From positions 1,922,001-1,986,000 of the forward strand of contig NZ_SGIT01000001.1 of assembly GCF_004208525.1 (NCBI RefSeq): a stretch of DNA of 64,000 nucleotides. Direction: 5' to 3'. The notes beneath the pieces were generated by a model. The model ran no database searches and was not told where the DNA came from. It saw only the letters and a list, made by a program, of their open reading frames with translations. A program made the position numbers and the translations under genes. The DNA is from Sphingobacterium corticibacterium (lineage in GTDB: Bacteria; Bacteroidota; Bacteroidia; Sphingobacteriales; Sphingobacteriaceae). Shown one piece after another: positions 1 through 8,496 of this stretch; position 1 is the first letter of the stretch, and each line of letters starts with the position of its first letter.

Positions 1-630
1 GAGTTGGAATTGATGTCTAAATTAGGTTATGAAGCGGGCACATTCGGCAATCATGAATTTGACAACGGGATGGAAAGACTCGCCGAACAACTCCATAACG
101 CCAATTTTCCTTTTCTGACCGCAAATTATGATTTTTCAGGAACGCCGCTGGCGGGTCGTACAAAAGAATATATCATCATCGAAAAAGGAGGTATTCGCAT
201 CGGTATTACCGGTGTAGGCATCGACGTGACGGGATTAGTGGATCCCAACAACCACAAAGGAATGACCTACCTCGATCCCATTCCGGTGGTGAACCGAATC
301 GCCCAAATGCTCAAGGAAAATAAAAAATGTGACTTAGTTATCTGCCTCTCTCATTTGGGGTATAAATACAACGACGATAAGGTTGATGACTTGAAACTCG
401 CTGCTCGCTCCCGTCACCTCGACATTATTCTAGGCGGACATACACATACCTTTTTGAATGAACCGACCCGCGTACCCGATCTGGATGGCAAAGAGGTATG
501 GGTAAACCAGATGGGCTTTGCAGGTATACGGTTGGGGCGTCTGGATATTGTTTTCAATCAAGCTACGGGGGAGAAAAATATAACAGCGCATCATTATACC
601 ATCGGCACGAACGAAAGCCAATTGGTATAA
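1..630 (+). CDS. Metallophosphatase (5'-nucleotidase catalytic domain), 5' end outside window
   Basis: The reading frame is open from the first base, so the N-terminus lies upstream of the window. The visible ~209 residues are the C-terminal part of a calcineurin-like metallophosphatase of the UshA/5'-nucleotidase family: GNHEFDNG (metal-binding Asn/His), LSHLG, and GGHTHT (the GHTH metal-binding motif). In Bacteroidota the catalytic half and the substrate-binding C-terminal half of this enzyme are often separate adjacent genes. This protein ends right after the catalytic domain with no C-terminal domain, which fits that split form, so the partner gene is probably just upstream. It is expected in the periplasm hydrolysing nucleotides; the exact substrate cannot be told. 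Confidence 0.85.
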   Translation, partial: ELELMSKLGYEAGTFGNHEFDNGMERLAEQLHNANFPFLTANYDFSGTPLAGRTKEYIIIEKGGIRIGITGVGIDVTGLVDPNNHKGMTYLDPIPVVNRIAQMLKENKKCDLVICLSHLGYKYNDDKVDDLKLAARSRHLDIILGGHTHTFLNEPTRVPDLDGKEVWVNQMGFAGIRLGRLDIVFNQATGEKNITAHHYTIGTNESQLV

Positions 631-655
631 AAGAGAAAAACTGGTACAGCTGATG

Positions 656-1273
656 CTAGACTACATAGCAACGCACAATATCGCTGTAGTTCGGTGTTGG
701 ATCAGCGCCCAGATACGTCACTCGGAATTCGTATTCCTGCAGATGCTCCAAATGGGGAATAACGGTTTTTGATTTTGTACTCAGTACTTTCGACCATTCG
801 TTTTCGCTTCCTACTTTACGAAATTCAAACTGACAATACCGTGCCGGCCGCCAGCTATTGACACGAAGCTGTACCGCGTTGTTACCTCCTTGATAAATTT
901 CCACACGCAGATTGTACGGTTTTGGTGACGATCCGATAGAGCCGGTCGAACTTTTACTGGGAATATACCCTGCGGCCAAAATAATATTGGGATCGCCATT
1001 GGCTACCGCCTCCACATAGAGTGCATACTTATACAGCACTTGTTTTAATATAGCTGCTTGCTGGTTTTTAATAACGATCTGCCGCGTATCGCGATAGGCA
1101 GCTTCTGTCAGACCATTTCTGTAGGCTTTCAAAGCTGCTTCCAATTCCACGATAGTGGATGCGGCATCGGGGAAAAGTACGGCATTTTCAATAGATTTTT
1201 TAAATACGTTTTCGGCATACGTCAACAACTTTGCTGCTGATCCGATTTTTGAAGATAAGGTGGGTTTTGCCAT
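656..1273 (-). CDS. Hypothetical protein with C-terminal fibronectin type III-like domain
   Basis: This is a 205-residue protein of unknown function. The first ~100 residues look alpha-helical. A Ser/Gly-rich linker (SSTGSIGSSPKP) leads to a beta-rich segment (residues ~118-205) with fibronectin-III hallmarks: PYNLRVEI, W in VNSWRPA, and YEFRVTYLG near the end. There is no signal peptide, so it may be cytoplasmic or leave by a non-classical route. The ATG at 1273 was chosen; a TTG directly before it would add one residue. A TATATTTG box lies 40 bases upstream. It converges on the metallophosphatase with a 25-base gap. I do not recognise the family; homologues in related genomes are expected but were not checked. 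Confidence 0.7.
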   Translation of the reverse strand: MAKPTLSSKIGSAAKLLTYAENVFKKSIENAVLFPDAASTIVELEAALKAYRNGLTEAAYRDTRQIVIKNQQAAILKQVLYKYALYVEAVANGDPNIILAAGYIPSKSSTGSIGSSPKPYNLRVEIYQGGNNAVQLRVNSWRPARYCQFEFRKVGSENEWSKVLSTKSKTVIPHLEHLQEYEFRVTYLGADPTPNYSDIVRCYVV

Positions 1274-1313
1274 CAATATAAAATTTAGAAGTTTAACAAA
1301 TTGTTTATGGCAT

Positions 1314-1321
1314 CAAATATA
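1314..1321 (-). promoter_or_regulatory. Candidate -7 box (TATATTTG) for the FN3-like gene
   Basis: On the minus strand this is TATATTTG, an exact match to the Bacteroidota housekeeping -7 element TAnnTTTG, 40 bases before the ATG at 1273. No clear -33 TTTG was found at the right spacing. Confidence 0.4.
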
Positions 1322-1901
1322 GAACAGGCGGCTACTAAACTTGGGGTCTGTGCGTGCAAACTTTTCCGCACAAGGGTGTTTTCTTCTTGCATTTTTAGTC
1401 ACCTTCGGAAGAAATAAGCGAAAAACATGGGTTTAAAGCGTTTAAAACCTGTTTTGACGATGAGTACACACTCACCGTTTTGCAGGCATAATTTGCCAAA
1501 ATGCATACGTTATTGCACACGCTGCATACATGAAGCGGTGAAAGACATACGCATTGGAAATTTAACGATACGTTTTACTATATAATGTTTGGGGTTTATC
1601 GCTGCGTGCATACGCGATGCGGATTAATGCATACATAATAATGAAAAGGGAAAGCACTTCGTCGCAAAAGGTATTGTTTACCGCTATTTTTGCATGCGCT
1701 CTGTCGTGACACCGATGCAGGTTAACGCAAATTGCATGTAGGAAGGGATTATTTGAATCGACTTTGGTCAATTACGCTAAGAAAGTATGGCATTATGGTA
1801 TGTAACTCGTGCATTCGTTCTACGTTTAGCACTAGGTTGATAGGGAGTTTCAGAGCCGGTTGTGATTAAAAGATAGGTTATTGTATAGGGATACAAAATA
1901 A
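1322..1901. other. Gene-free stretch with clustered GCATAC motifs
   Basis: No convincing gene is seen here. Two ORFs of about 70 codons on the minus strand (1562-1771 and 1777-1992) have no recognisable features, and the second runs into the receptor gene. The middle part (about 1500-1635) holds several copies of GCATAC or ATGCATAC, for example TGCATACG at 1502-1509 and others near 1523, 1607 and 1629. This is denser than in neighbouring intergenic DNA. A degraded gene or a regulator-binding region are both possible. Confidence 0.4.
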
Positions 1902-1931
1902 AGGCTGTCTCAAAAATATGTGAGACAGCCT
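1902..1931 (-). terminator. Intrinsic terminator of the Oar-like receptor gene
   Basis: An 11-base perfect inverted repeat (AGGCTGTCTCA / TGAGACAGCCT) with an 8-base loop lies 24 bases after the receptor stop codon. It is followed on the minus strand by TTTATTTT. The other side is also T-rich (CCTTTTTAT), so it could work in both directions. Confidence 0.8.
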
Positions 1932-1955
1932 CCTTTTTATAATAGTGTAAACGAT

Positions 1956-4900
1956 CTAGAAAATATACCTCACTCCCAATTGCATTTGCCATGTAGTAGA
2001 TAAATCACTAGTAAAATCCCGGAAAGGTGTATTCGGAAGCTCTCCATCAACCATAGCCATATTAAATGACGGAACTCCAGAAGCAGGAACTGCTCCAGTA
2101 GTCCGTAACAATTGTTGTGCGGGAGTCAACGTACTTCGGATACCGGAACTTTTGCTGAGAAGGTTACCAAAATTAATGACATCTAAACTCAACTGTAAGG
2201 TATGTCTACGAGGACCGATATTGGTAAAGATATCTTGTAAAACACGTACATCGAAGCGGTTCAGCCATGGCATTAAAAATGCATTTCTTGGCAAGTATTT
2301 TCCCTTATATTTACTTAACCCGTTCTCATTTATAAATGATCCAAGGGCATCGCGTTGCTCAGCAGCAGTTTTTACAACATCTCCATCATTCACGATATCT
2401 ACAAAGGGAAGGTCATTCAAATTTTTAGGTAAATAAATCAGATCTGCATTTTGCCCATCGTTATTAATATCTGTTCCGTAGATGTACGAGAACCGGCCTT
2501 GATGCGCACCGTTATAATATACGCCAACCGTCGTCGCTAACGTATTTGCATATTCGATGCGATAGCTTACATTCGCTACTACACGATGGGGAACAGCAAA
2601 ATTGGATTTATATAAGAATTGATCGTTCGGACCATGAATATTAGCAGAAGCTCCCCAAGCGGAACTTGCATTTGATCCCGTGTTACCGGTCACTTCACGC
2701 GCATCTGAATAGGTATAAAATACACTACCACTAAACCCTTGAGAATTTGGCACACTTAATCCCAAAGTCGCGCTCAATGCATGACCTTTTACGTTGGTAT
2801 TCGTCAAAACGGTGGCGTTGTTGGCTCCGATGGCATTATTATAGCGCTGTGCTCCCGAAGGATAAAAAGACCGGTTGTCACCGTAGTCACCTGCCTCGTC
2901 GGACGATCCGTAATTTAAGAAAGTATTCGATGTTACACGATTTGCACCAAATTGGAATACGGCATTAATATCTCTAGTATATAAAAAGTCTCCTATTAAT
3001 ACTAATGGCGTATTCGGAATCTGGTAATCTCCACCAATACTAGTACGCCAAACCATCGGCATTTTAAAATCTCTGTCCACTAATGCAAAAGAGCTCGGCG
3101 CACCCTCATTGGGTGTACGAATAAATACATCTTCCGCCCCCTGAGGAACATTATTCAAGTGATAATATTGATCGGGGTTAAAACGTACATTTCCTATCCA
3201 TCCTTGCACATCACCATAAGATCCTGGTTCAACAACGTTTTGTAACACACCGGCATTTGTCGGCATATTGGTCAACCATACAAAGGGTACTCGCCCCGAG
3301 AAGAAGCCTGTTCCTCCGCGTAATACCAAAGAACGGTCTCCAAATACATCATAATTGATGCCTAACCGAGGCGAAACCAACAGTCTTGATTTAGGCCAAA
3401 GTCCCGAATCGTAATTTTTTGGCATACCATTGACATCTAGAAAGGTAAGTTCATCTATGGACGGATTCGCTGTTAATTTATTCATATAAATTGGTAACTC
3501 CGCACGTATACCATATGTCAAAGTTAAGTTGTTAGCTACCGACCAGCGGTCTTGCGCATACAAAGACGCCAATCCAAAATTGACTCTGGAATATGTATCC
3601 TGTCCTTCATACGGATAGGTCAATCCGAACATAATTGGAGCCACCTCATTCGGCGTACCCGTTGTTAAGAAGTCCTCAACCGAGTTATAACGATAATAAG
3701 AACTCCCCATACGGATATAGCTATTTCCAAAATTTTGGATTTCGAATGCTGCACCAAAAGTAAAATTATGTTTGTCAGCCTGTAGGCTAAGATTATTGAT
3801 AAATGAATAATTATTGTTGATTACGTCATTATTATAAGAAAACAATTCTGTACCAAAACTCATGTAATTATTATGGAAACCAGGTTGAGCATTTGCCGCA
3901 ATTTGTTCTGGAGTTCGGTTATCCAGAAATTCCTGATGGCTACCGTCACCTATATCTACAAACGGAAATAAATGATTGCTTGGTGTAGTCCGTGTATCTT
4001 GGATACGTGTATAGGTTGCCAAAAATTGATTGTTCCATCTTGAATTGAAATTACTATTAAGTTCCGCCGTAATAGAACGTACTACATTTTTTGATCCATA
4101 ATTAGCATTTTCAAAGGCAATCGAATTTTGGCCCACCCGGCTATAAGCTTCAAAGTCAGCCCGAGGTCTAGGCCCCGAATTACCATTCGCTACATTCATA
4201 GATTCCCCAATTACTTGATTATAACGCAGGGCAAGTTTATGTTTGTCATTGATATTCCAATCCAATCTTGCCAAGAACTTCGTACTTACTTGTTCCGCTT
4301 CGTTCGCATAACCTTCATATCTTCCTGGATCGTACCCCCATTGGTTAATCAAGTGATTTCGAACAGCTTCTAGGTCAGAACGAGACGTTCTCGCAATATT
4401 GTTAGCAGCGTCTGCAACACCATTTTCAGAAGCACGCCATAAGTTTGCTCCAGAAGCATTCGCACCCGTCGCCTCTTCACGCTCTGCATTTACAAAAAGG
4501 AATAGCTTATCTTTCACAATTGGCCCACCCAAACTAAAACCAAAATTTTTCTTTGCCGCATCAGTTTTCTCTAATGTTACGTCACCGATTTTATGACCTT
4601 GCAAATTCTGATTTTGAAGAAAATAATAGGCTGTACCGGTTACAGTATTCGTACCACTTTTGGTAATCGCATTTATCCCTGCTCCTGTAAAACCCGACTG
4701 AGTAACATCAAAAGGAGCTATATTTACCGAAATAGCCTCAATCGCATCCAATGAAATAGGCTGAGATTTTCCTCCAGGAAGGGGGTCATCATTCAATCCA
4801 AATCCATTATTAAAGTTTGCACCGTCGATTTGCAGATTGTTATAGCGCGCGTCACGTCCCCCAAATGAGGTTCCATTGGCTTGTGGTGTCAATCGCATAA

Positions 4901-5357
4901 ACTCCGTGATACTCCGATTTACCTGTGGCAACTCCTGCAATTGCTTTTGACCAACGCTTGTCGACGCACCTGTTTTTTGGTTACGCACGACTTGACCTGT
5001 AACTGTGACTTCCTCCAAGGACATCGCGTTTTCACCGAATGTAGGATTTAAAACAAAAGGCTGTCCCAATTGCAGGTAAATGTCTTCATAAACCACAGGA
5101 TTTTGACCGACATAGGTTACTTCCACACGATAAGGGCCTCCTACACGCATGTTTGCCAAATTAAAACGGCCCGCCACATTGGCCGAGCCAGAATAAATCG
5201 TCCCGGAAGGTACGTGAGTTGCCTTGATCGTAGCCCCGACTGTAGCATGTCCTGTAGATTGAGTTACTACACCTTGCATACTACTTGTCGTTACTTGAGC
5301 TTGGATTACCCCATAACTAGATAAAGCTAGGGCGAAGATTAGTAAAGATTTCTTCAT
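1956..5357 (-). CDS. Oar-like TonB-dependent outer membrane receptor
   Basis: This is an outer membrane protein of 1133 residues. A signal peptide (MKKSLLIFALALSSYGVIQAQ) is followed by a carboxypeptidase-regulatory-like beta-sandwich (residues ~23-100). A TonB plug follows (~120-235) with ELPQVNRSITEFMRLTPQ and a FGGRDARYNNLQIDG segment typical of Oar/OmpA-like receptors. The rest is a 22-strand-type barrel ending in YIF, the terminal aromatic used by the BAM machinery. No SusD-like partner is adjacent, which argues against a glycan-uptake pair. Oar-type receptors in Myxococcus and Flavobacteriia have been linked to protein or peptide handling at the cell surface, but the ligand here is unknown. 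The ATG at 5357 was chosen over a TTG six bases upstream. Confidence 0.9.
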   Translation of the reverse strand: MKKSLLIFALALSSYGVIQAQVTTSSMQGVVTQSTGHATVGATIKATHVPSGTIYSGSANVAGRFNLANMRVGGPYRVEVTYVGQNPVVYEDIYLQLGQPFVLNPTFGENAMSLEEVTVTGQVVRNQKTGASTSVGQKQLQELPQVNRSITEFMRLTPQANGTSFGGRDARYNNLQIDGANFNNGFGLNDDPLPGGKSQPISLDAIEAISVNIAPFDVTQSGFTGAGINAITKSGTNTVTGTAYYFLQNQNLQGHKIGDVTLEKTDAAKKNFGFSLGGPIVKDKLFLFVNAEREEATGANASGANLWRASENGVADAANNIARTSRSDLEAVRNHLINQWGYDPGRYEGYANEAEQVSTKFLARLDWNINDKHKLALRYNQVIGESMNVANGNSGPRPRADFEAYSRVGQNSIAFENANYGSKNVVRSITAELNSNFNSRWNNQFLATYTRIQDTRTTPSNHLFPFVDIGDGSHQEFLDNRTPEQIAANAQPGFHNNYMSFGTELFSYNNDVINNNYSFINNLSLQADKHNFTFGAAFEIQNFGNSYIRMGSSYYRYNSVEDFLTTGTPNEVAPIMFGLTYPYEGQDTYSRVNFGLASLYAQDRWSVANNLTLTYGIRAELPIYMNKLTANPSIDELTFLDVNGMPKNYDSGLWPKSRLLVSPRLGINYDVFGDRSLVLRGGTGFFSGRVPFVWLTNMPTNAGVLQNVVEPGSYGDVQGWIGNVRFNPDQYYHLNNVPQGAEDVFIRTPNEGAPSSFALVDRDFKMPMVWRTSIGGDYQIPNTPLVLIGDFLYTRDINAVFQFGANRVTSNTFLNYGSSDEAGDYGDNRSFYPSGAQRYNNAIGANNATVLTNTNVKGHALSATLGLSVPNSQGFSGSVFYTYSDAREVTGNTGSNASSAWGASANIHGPNDQFLYKSNFAVPHRVVANVSYRIEYANTLATTVGVYYNGAHQGRFSYIYGTDINNDGQNADLIYLPKNLNDLPFVDIVNDGDVVKTAAEQRDALGSFINENGLSKYKGKYLPRNAFLMPWLNRFDVRVLQDIFTNIGPRRHTLQLSLDVINFGNLLSKSSGIRSTLTPAQQLLRTTGAVPASGVPSFNMAMVDGELPNTPFRDFTSDLSTTWQMQLGVRYIF

Positions 5358-5399
5358 AATCAACTTTCAGTTTGCTGTTTGTTTCAAAATTTAACAGCA

Positions 5400-5407
5400 C
5401 AAAGTTA
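5400..5407 (-). promoter_or_regulatory. Candidate -7 box (TAACTTTG) of the Oar-like receptor
   Basis: TAACTTTG on the minus strand matches TAnnTTTG, 42 bases before the receptor ATG. A matching -33 TTTG is not obvious. The 307-base region 5358-5664 shared with the divergent lipoprotein gene contains no gene; its remaining part is very AT-rich. Confidence 0.5.
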
Positions 5408-5664
5408 TATATATAAAATGAGTACTTTCACCACTTAACACAAACTTAATATCGAATTTACAAACAATAAAACACAATTATTCGTTTAACGATAAAAAAG
5501 CACATATTTTATTTTGCTACGACATCTTTCTAGAAGAAAGACACAGCAACATTTAACAGAAGAACAAGATCAACGATTTTTTTAGGGATACGAAATATCA
5601 AAATAAGAATTGCTTTATTAATCTTTGCTCGTATTTTCGCGTCAAACGATAAAACATCAAGCAC

Positions 5665-6054
5665 ATGATACAAAACAAACTCCTACAATGGATACTTTTT
5701 ACAGGCATCTTCCTTTTCGCATCTTGCACGGCTATGAAATACCAAAGGATCAATGCAGATATGAGCTTAATCAATTTAGGTATGTCACAACATACAGTTG
5801 TTGAAAAAATCGGAAAGCCCAATATGGTTGTTGTGGCGCAGTCTACCGATGATGGGCCGTTGGAAGTATATGAATATTTACGTCTAGAATATAATTCCTA
5901 TACCAAGGAACATGAAAACAGACCGATTTGGGTTTATTTTGTGAATAAGGAAGTAGTGGAATGGGGCCCTGGAGAAGATTGGCAAATGGATAATGCGATA
6001 ACGCAACGAATTCTGGATCGATATAGACGTCAAAAAAGCTCAACTAGACGATAG
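5665..6054 (+). CDS. Small lipoprotein, BamE/SmpA-like fold likely
   Basis: This 129-residue protein has a lipoprotein signal (ILFTGIFLFASC, lipidated Cys at residue ~21). The mature part contains INLGMSQHTVVEKIGKPN, which resembles the 'G-M-S/T-x-x-x-V-x-x-x-L/I-G-x-P' start of BamE/SmpA-like and DUF2845-type domains. The remainder (EYLRLEY, IWVYFVNKEVVEWG) would supply the beta-strands. It is expected to be anchored in the outer or inner membrane facing the periplasm. It stands alone between two minus-strand genes. A role in barrel assembly is only a fold-based suggestion. The recN terminator overlaps its last codons. Confidence 0.7.
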   Translation: MIQNKLLQWILFTGIFLFASCTAMKYQRINADMSLINLGMSQHTVVEKIGKPNMVVVAQSTDDGPLEVYEYLRLEYNSYTKEHENRPIWVYFVNKEVVEWGPGEDWQMDNAITQRILDRYRRQKSSTRR

Positions 6055-6071
6055 GGAATCTATCATCTAGT
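6043..6071 (-). terminator. recN terminator overlapping the end of the convergent lipoprotein gene
   Basis: ACTAGATGATAG and CTATCGTCTAGT form a 12-base stem on the minus strand (one G-U pair; a C-A mismatch on the plus strand). It is followed by TGAGCTTTTTTG, starting 5 bases after recN stops. The left arm lies in the last four codons of the plus-strand lipoprotein gene. Confidence 0.7.
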
Positions 6072-6075
6072 GAGT

Positions 6076-7737
6076 TCACCTTTCAATCAGCTCTTTTGCA
6101 TGTTGCAAAGCTGATGCGCCCGGATTTGCACCGCTGAGCATTTGCGCGACTTCCAAGACACGGTCTTGCTTCGCCAATAAGATAATATCCGTTTTGGTTT
6201 TATCGCCCTCATCTTGCTTAAACACCTTGAAATGGGCCTGGCCCTTTGAAGCAATCTGCGGCAAGTGTGTAATAGCGAGTACTTGCATGTTGCCGGCTAA
6301 ACGTTCCATAATCTCGCCTACTTTCAACGCCACTTCACCCGAAATACCCGTGTCTATTTCATCGAAGATAATGGTGGGCAATGCAGATGTTTGGGCCACG
6401 AGTGATTTAACCGCAAGCATGACACGGGATAGCTCTCCTCCGGATGCCACGCGATGTATAGCCTGTAAAGATTGCCCTTTATTCGCAGAAAAAAGAAACC
6501 GGATCTCATCCGCACCTGTGATTTTGTATTTATCAATTTCCAATAACGAAAGTTCTATTTTTAATTGGGCATTTGGCATGCCAACCGCTGCTAATACTGT
6601 CTGGACATATTCTTCTACCTGGCCAACAGCTTGCTGGCGTGTCTCATGAAGACGTATCGCGGCTTTTTCCAACAGGTTCAAACACCTAGCCACCTCTTGC
6701 TCTAAAGCAGCCAATTGGTCGCCTTGATTAGCTACCACCAAAATCTTCTGCTCGAGTTCATCTCGTAACGTAATAAGCTCCGCCACAGTCTCTACCCGGT
6801 GTTTTTTTTGCAAGCTATATAATAGACTCAATCGCTCATTAACCTCTACTAGCCGTCCTTCATCCATAAACACGTCTTGTTCCTTAGCACTGACCTCGTC
6901 TGCGATATCTTTAACTTCAATCCATGCACTTTGTAGACGCCCTGCTAATTCTTCCACGGAAGGCATGAAAAGTTGGACAGCCTGAAGCTGTTGCAACGTA
7001 TCTTTTAACGAAAAAGTGATAGATTGTTCACTTTCGCTCAATAAATGACTCGCACGTAAAAGCCCTCTTTTTATCTCTTCTGCATTTTCCAGTTGGCTGA
7101 GTTCGGCTTCGAGCTTTTCCTGTTCTCCTTCTTCCAAATGGGCTTGATCTAATTCATCAAATTGAAACTGGTTAAAGTCCAGCGCGGCATTCGCTCCTGC
7201 AATATCTTCACGCAGGCGGTTCAAGGATTCCTGTTGTTGTTTGTATTTCGACAGATGCTGTTTATAATCGTGTAGAACGGCATTATTCTTTGCGACATTA
7301 TCCAATATCATCAATTGAAAACGTTCTGTATTCAATTGCATCGTAGCATGCTGTGAATGGATATCAATCAGCTGTTCGCCTAACAACCGAAGGACATTCA
7401 AGGTCACGGGAGAATCGTTTACAAAGGCGCGTGACTTCCCGTCAACGGCTATTTCCCGACGAATAATCGTTTGGTCGTCGTATTCCAAATCATTTTCCTG
7501 AAAAAAATCTCGCAGACCGTAAGCGTCTATCTTGAAAAAGCCTTCTATCACACACTTTTGGTCTTCCCGAAAGAAATGCTTTCCCTCCGCACGGTTACCT
7601 AATATAAGCCCCAGCGCCCCCATCATAATGGATTTACCCGCTCCAGTTTCTCCGGTAATAATATTCAGCCCCTTATCAAATTGGATATCCAGGTTCTCAA
7701 TCAATGCATAATTCTTGATAAAAAGTCTATTCAGCAT
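6076..7737 (-). CDS. recN: DNA repair protein RecN
   Basis: RecN is an SMC-like ATPase acting at DNA double-strand breaks in the cytoplasm. The 553 residues show the family order: an N-terminal ABC half with Walker A GETGAGKS (residues 29-36), a long central coiled coil (~150-370, rich in Q/E/L heptads), then the signature VASGGELSRVMLA, Walker B PTIIFDEIDTGISG and the D-loop/His-loop ITHLPQIASKG. Length is normal for Bacteroidota. It appears monocistronic, with its own promoter box and terminator. Confidence 0.97.
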   Translation of the reverse strand: MLNRLFIKNYALIENLDIQFDKGLNIITGETGAGKSIMMGALGLILGNRAEGKHFFREDQKCVIEGFFKIDAYGLRDFFQENDLEYDDQTIIRREIAVDGKSRAFVNDSPVTLNVLRLLGEQLIDIHSQHATMQLNTERFQLMILDNVAKNNAVLHDYKQHLSKYKQQQESLNRLREDIAGANAALDFNQFQFDELDQAHLEEGEQEKLEAELSQLENAEEIKRGLLRASHLLSESEQSITFSLKDTLQQLQAVQLFMPSVEELAGRLQSAWIEVKDIADEVSAKEQDVFMDEGRLVEVNERLSLLYSLQKKHRVETVAELITLRDELEQKILVVANQGDQLAALEQEVARCLNLLEKAAIRLHETRQQAVGQVEEYVQTVLAAVGMPNAQLKIELSLLEIDKYKITGADEIRFLFSANKGQSLQAIHRVASGGELSRVMLAVKSLVAQTSALPTIIFDEIDTGISGEVALKVGEIMERLAGNMQVLAITHLPQIASKGQAHFKVFKQDEGDKTKTDIILLAKQDRVLEVAQMLSGANPGASALQHAKELIER

Positions 7738-7756
7738 GGCTTCTCGTTCGTGCTAT

Positions 7757-7764
7757 CAAAGATA
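7757..7764 (-). promoter_or_regulatory. Candidate recN -7 box (TATCTTTG)
   Basis: TATCTTTG on the minus strand ends 19 bases before the recN start codon and exactly matches TAnnTTTG. No SOS-type operator was recognised next to it. Confidence 0.5.
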
Positions 7765-7830
7765 ATGATTTCCGTGGGCATGAAAAAAATAAAACATACG
7801 TCTCAAAAAAAATCAATATGTTTGTCACAC

Positions 7831-8463
7831 ATGCCCGATTTTTCCAAACAGCTTAGTCAATATATGCCGGAAGCCGCAACCCCGATTATTTCTGCGTGGA
7901 TTAATGATACCGGCTGTCGATTCCGTATTTCACGAAGCCGGACGACAAAGTTGGGCGATTATATGGCTCCTTTCCGTGGCGGTCCACATAAAATCTCGGT
8001 CAATCACGATCTAAACCCATATGCTTTTCTGATCACGACAATACACGAATTCGCACATCTACAAACCTGGCAACAGTACAAACAGCGTGTAAAACCACAT
8101 GGTAGAGAGTGGAAGCAGCATTATAAAGAACTCATGCAACCGTTTCTTCATCTGAGCATCTTCCCGCCAGATATCTTGGAGGCTATTATCCGCTACATGG
8201 AAAACCCAGCAGCTTCCAGCTGTACAGATATACATTTATTCCGAGTGCTAAGAAGATATGATGTCAACAACTTCGAGCAGCAAACCATAGAATCCATACC
8301 TGCAAACAGCATATTTGCCCTCCAAAATGGGCGTGTCTTCAAAAAGGGGGAAAAACTCCGAAAACGATATAAGTGTATAGAGCTGAGCACTAACCGAACG
8401 TACCTCATCCACCCTATTGCAGAGGTAGTATTACTAACGGATACCGGAGATATTCCAAAATAA
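7831..8463 (+). CDS. SprT-like zinc metalloprotease-fold protein
   Basis: A 210-residue protein with HEFAH (HExxH zinc motif, about residues 75-79) inside FLITTIHEFAHLQTWQQY, followed by KPHGREWKQHYKELM, the SprT/Spartan-like third-ligand region. Relatives are widespread in Bacteroidota and begin near MPDFSKQLSQYMPEAA, so the ATG at 7831 was chosen. In-frame ATGs at 7780 and 7765 would add 17 or 22 residues, and the ORF extends further back into recN. The biological role is unknown; SprT-domain proteins in eukaryotes act on DNA-protein crosslinks, but that should not be transferred here. It diverges from recN. Confidence 0.85.
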   Translation: MPDFSKQLSQYMPEAATPIISAWINDTGCRFRISRSRTTKLGDYMAPFRGGPHKISVNHDLNPYAFLITTIHEFAHLQTWQQYKQRVKPHGREWKQHYKELMQPFLHLSIFPPDILEAIIRYMENPAASSCTDIHLFRVLRRYDVNNFEQQTIESIPANSIFALQNGRVFKKGEKLRKRYKCIELSTNRTYLIHPIAEVVLLTDTGDIPK

Positions 8464-8468
8464 TCTTG

Positions 8469-8476
8469 TAACTTTA
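8469..8476 (+). promoter_or_regulatory. Candidate -7 box (TAACTTTA) before the M28 peptidase
   Basis: TAACTTTA differs from TAnnTTTG only in the last base and sits 20 bases before the ATG at 8497, immediately after the SprT-like gene stops. Confidence 0.4.
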
Positions 8477-8496
8477 GTGCGCAAAACGTTTCACAT

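Noticed and set aside
1562-1992. Two ORFs of about 70 codons on the minus strand in the gene-free region
   Set aside because: No family features, one overlaps the terminator and the receptor gene, and residue composition looks random.
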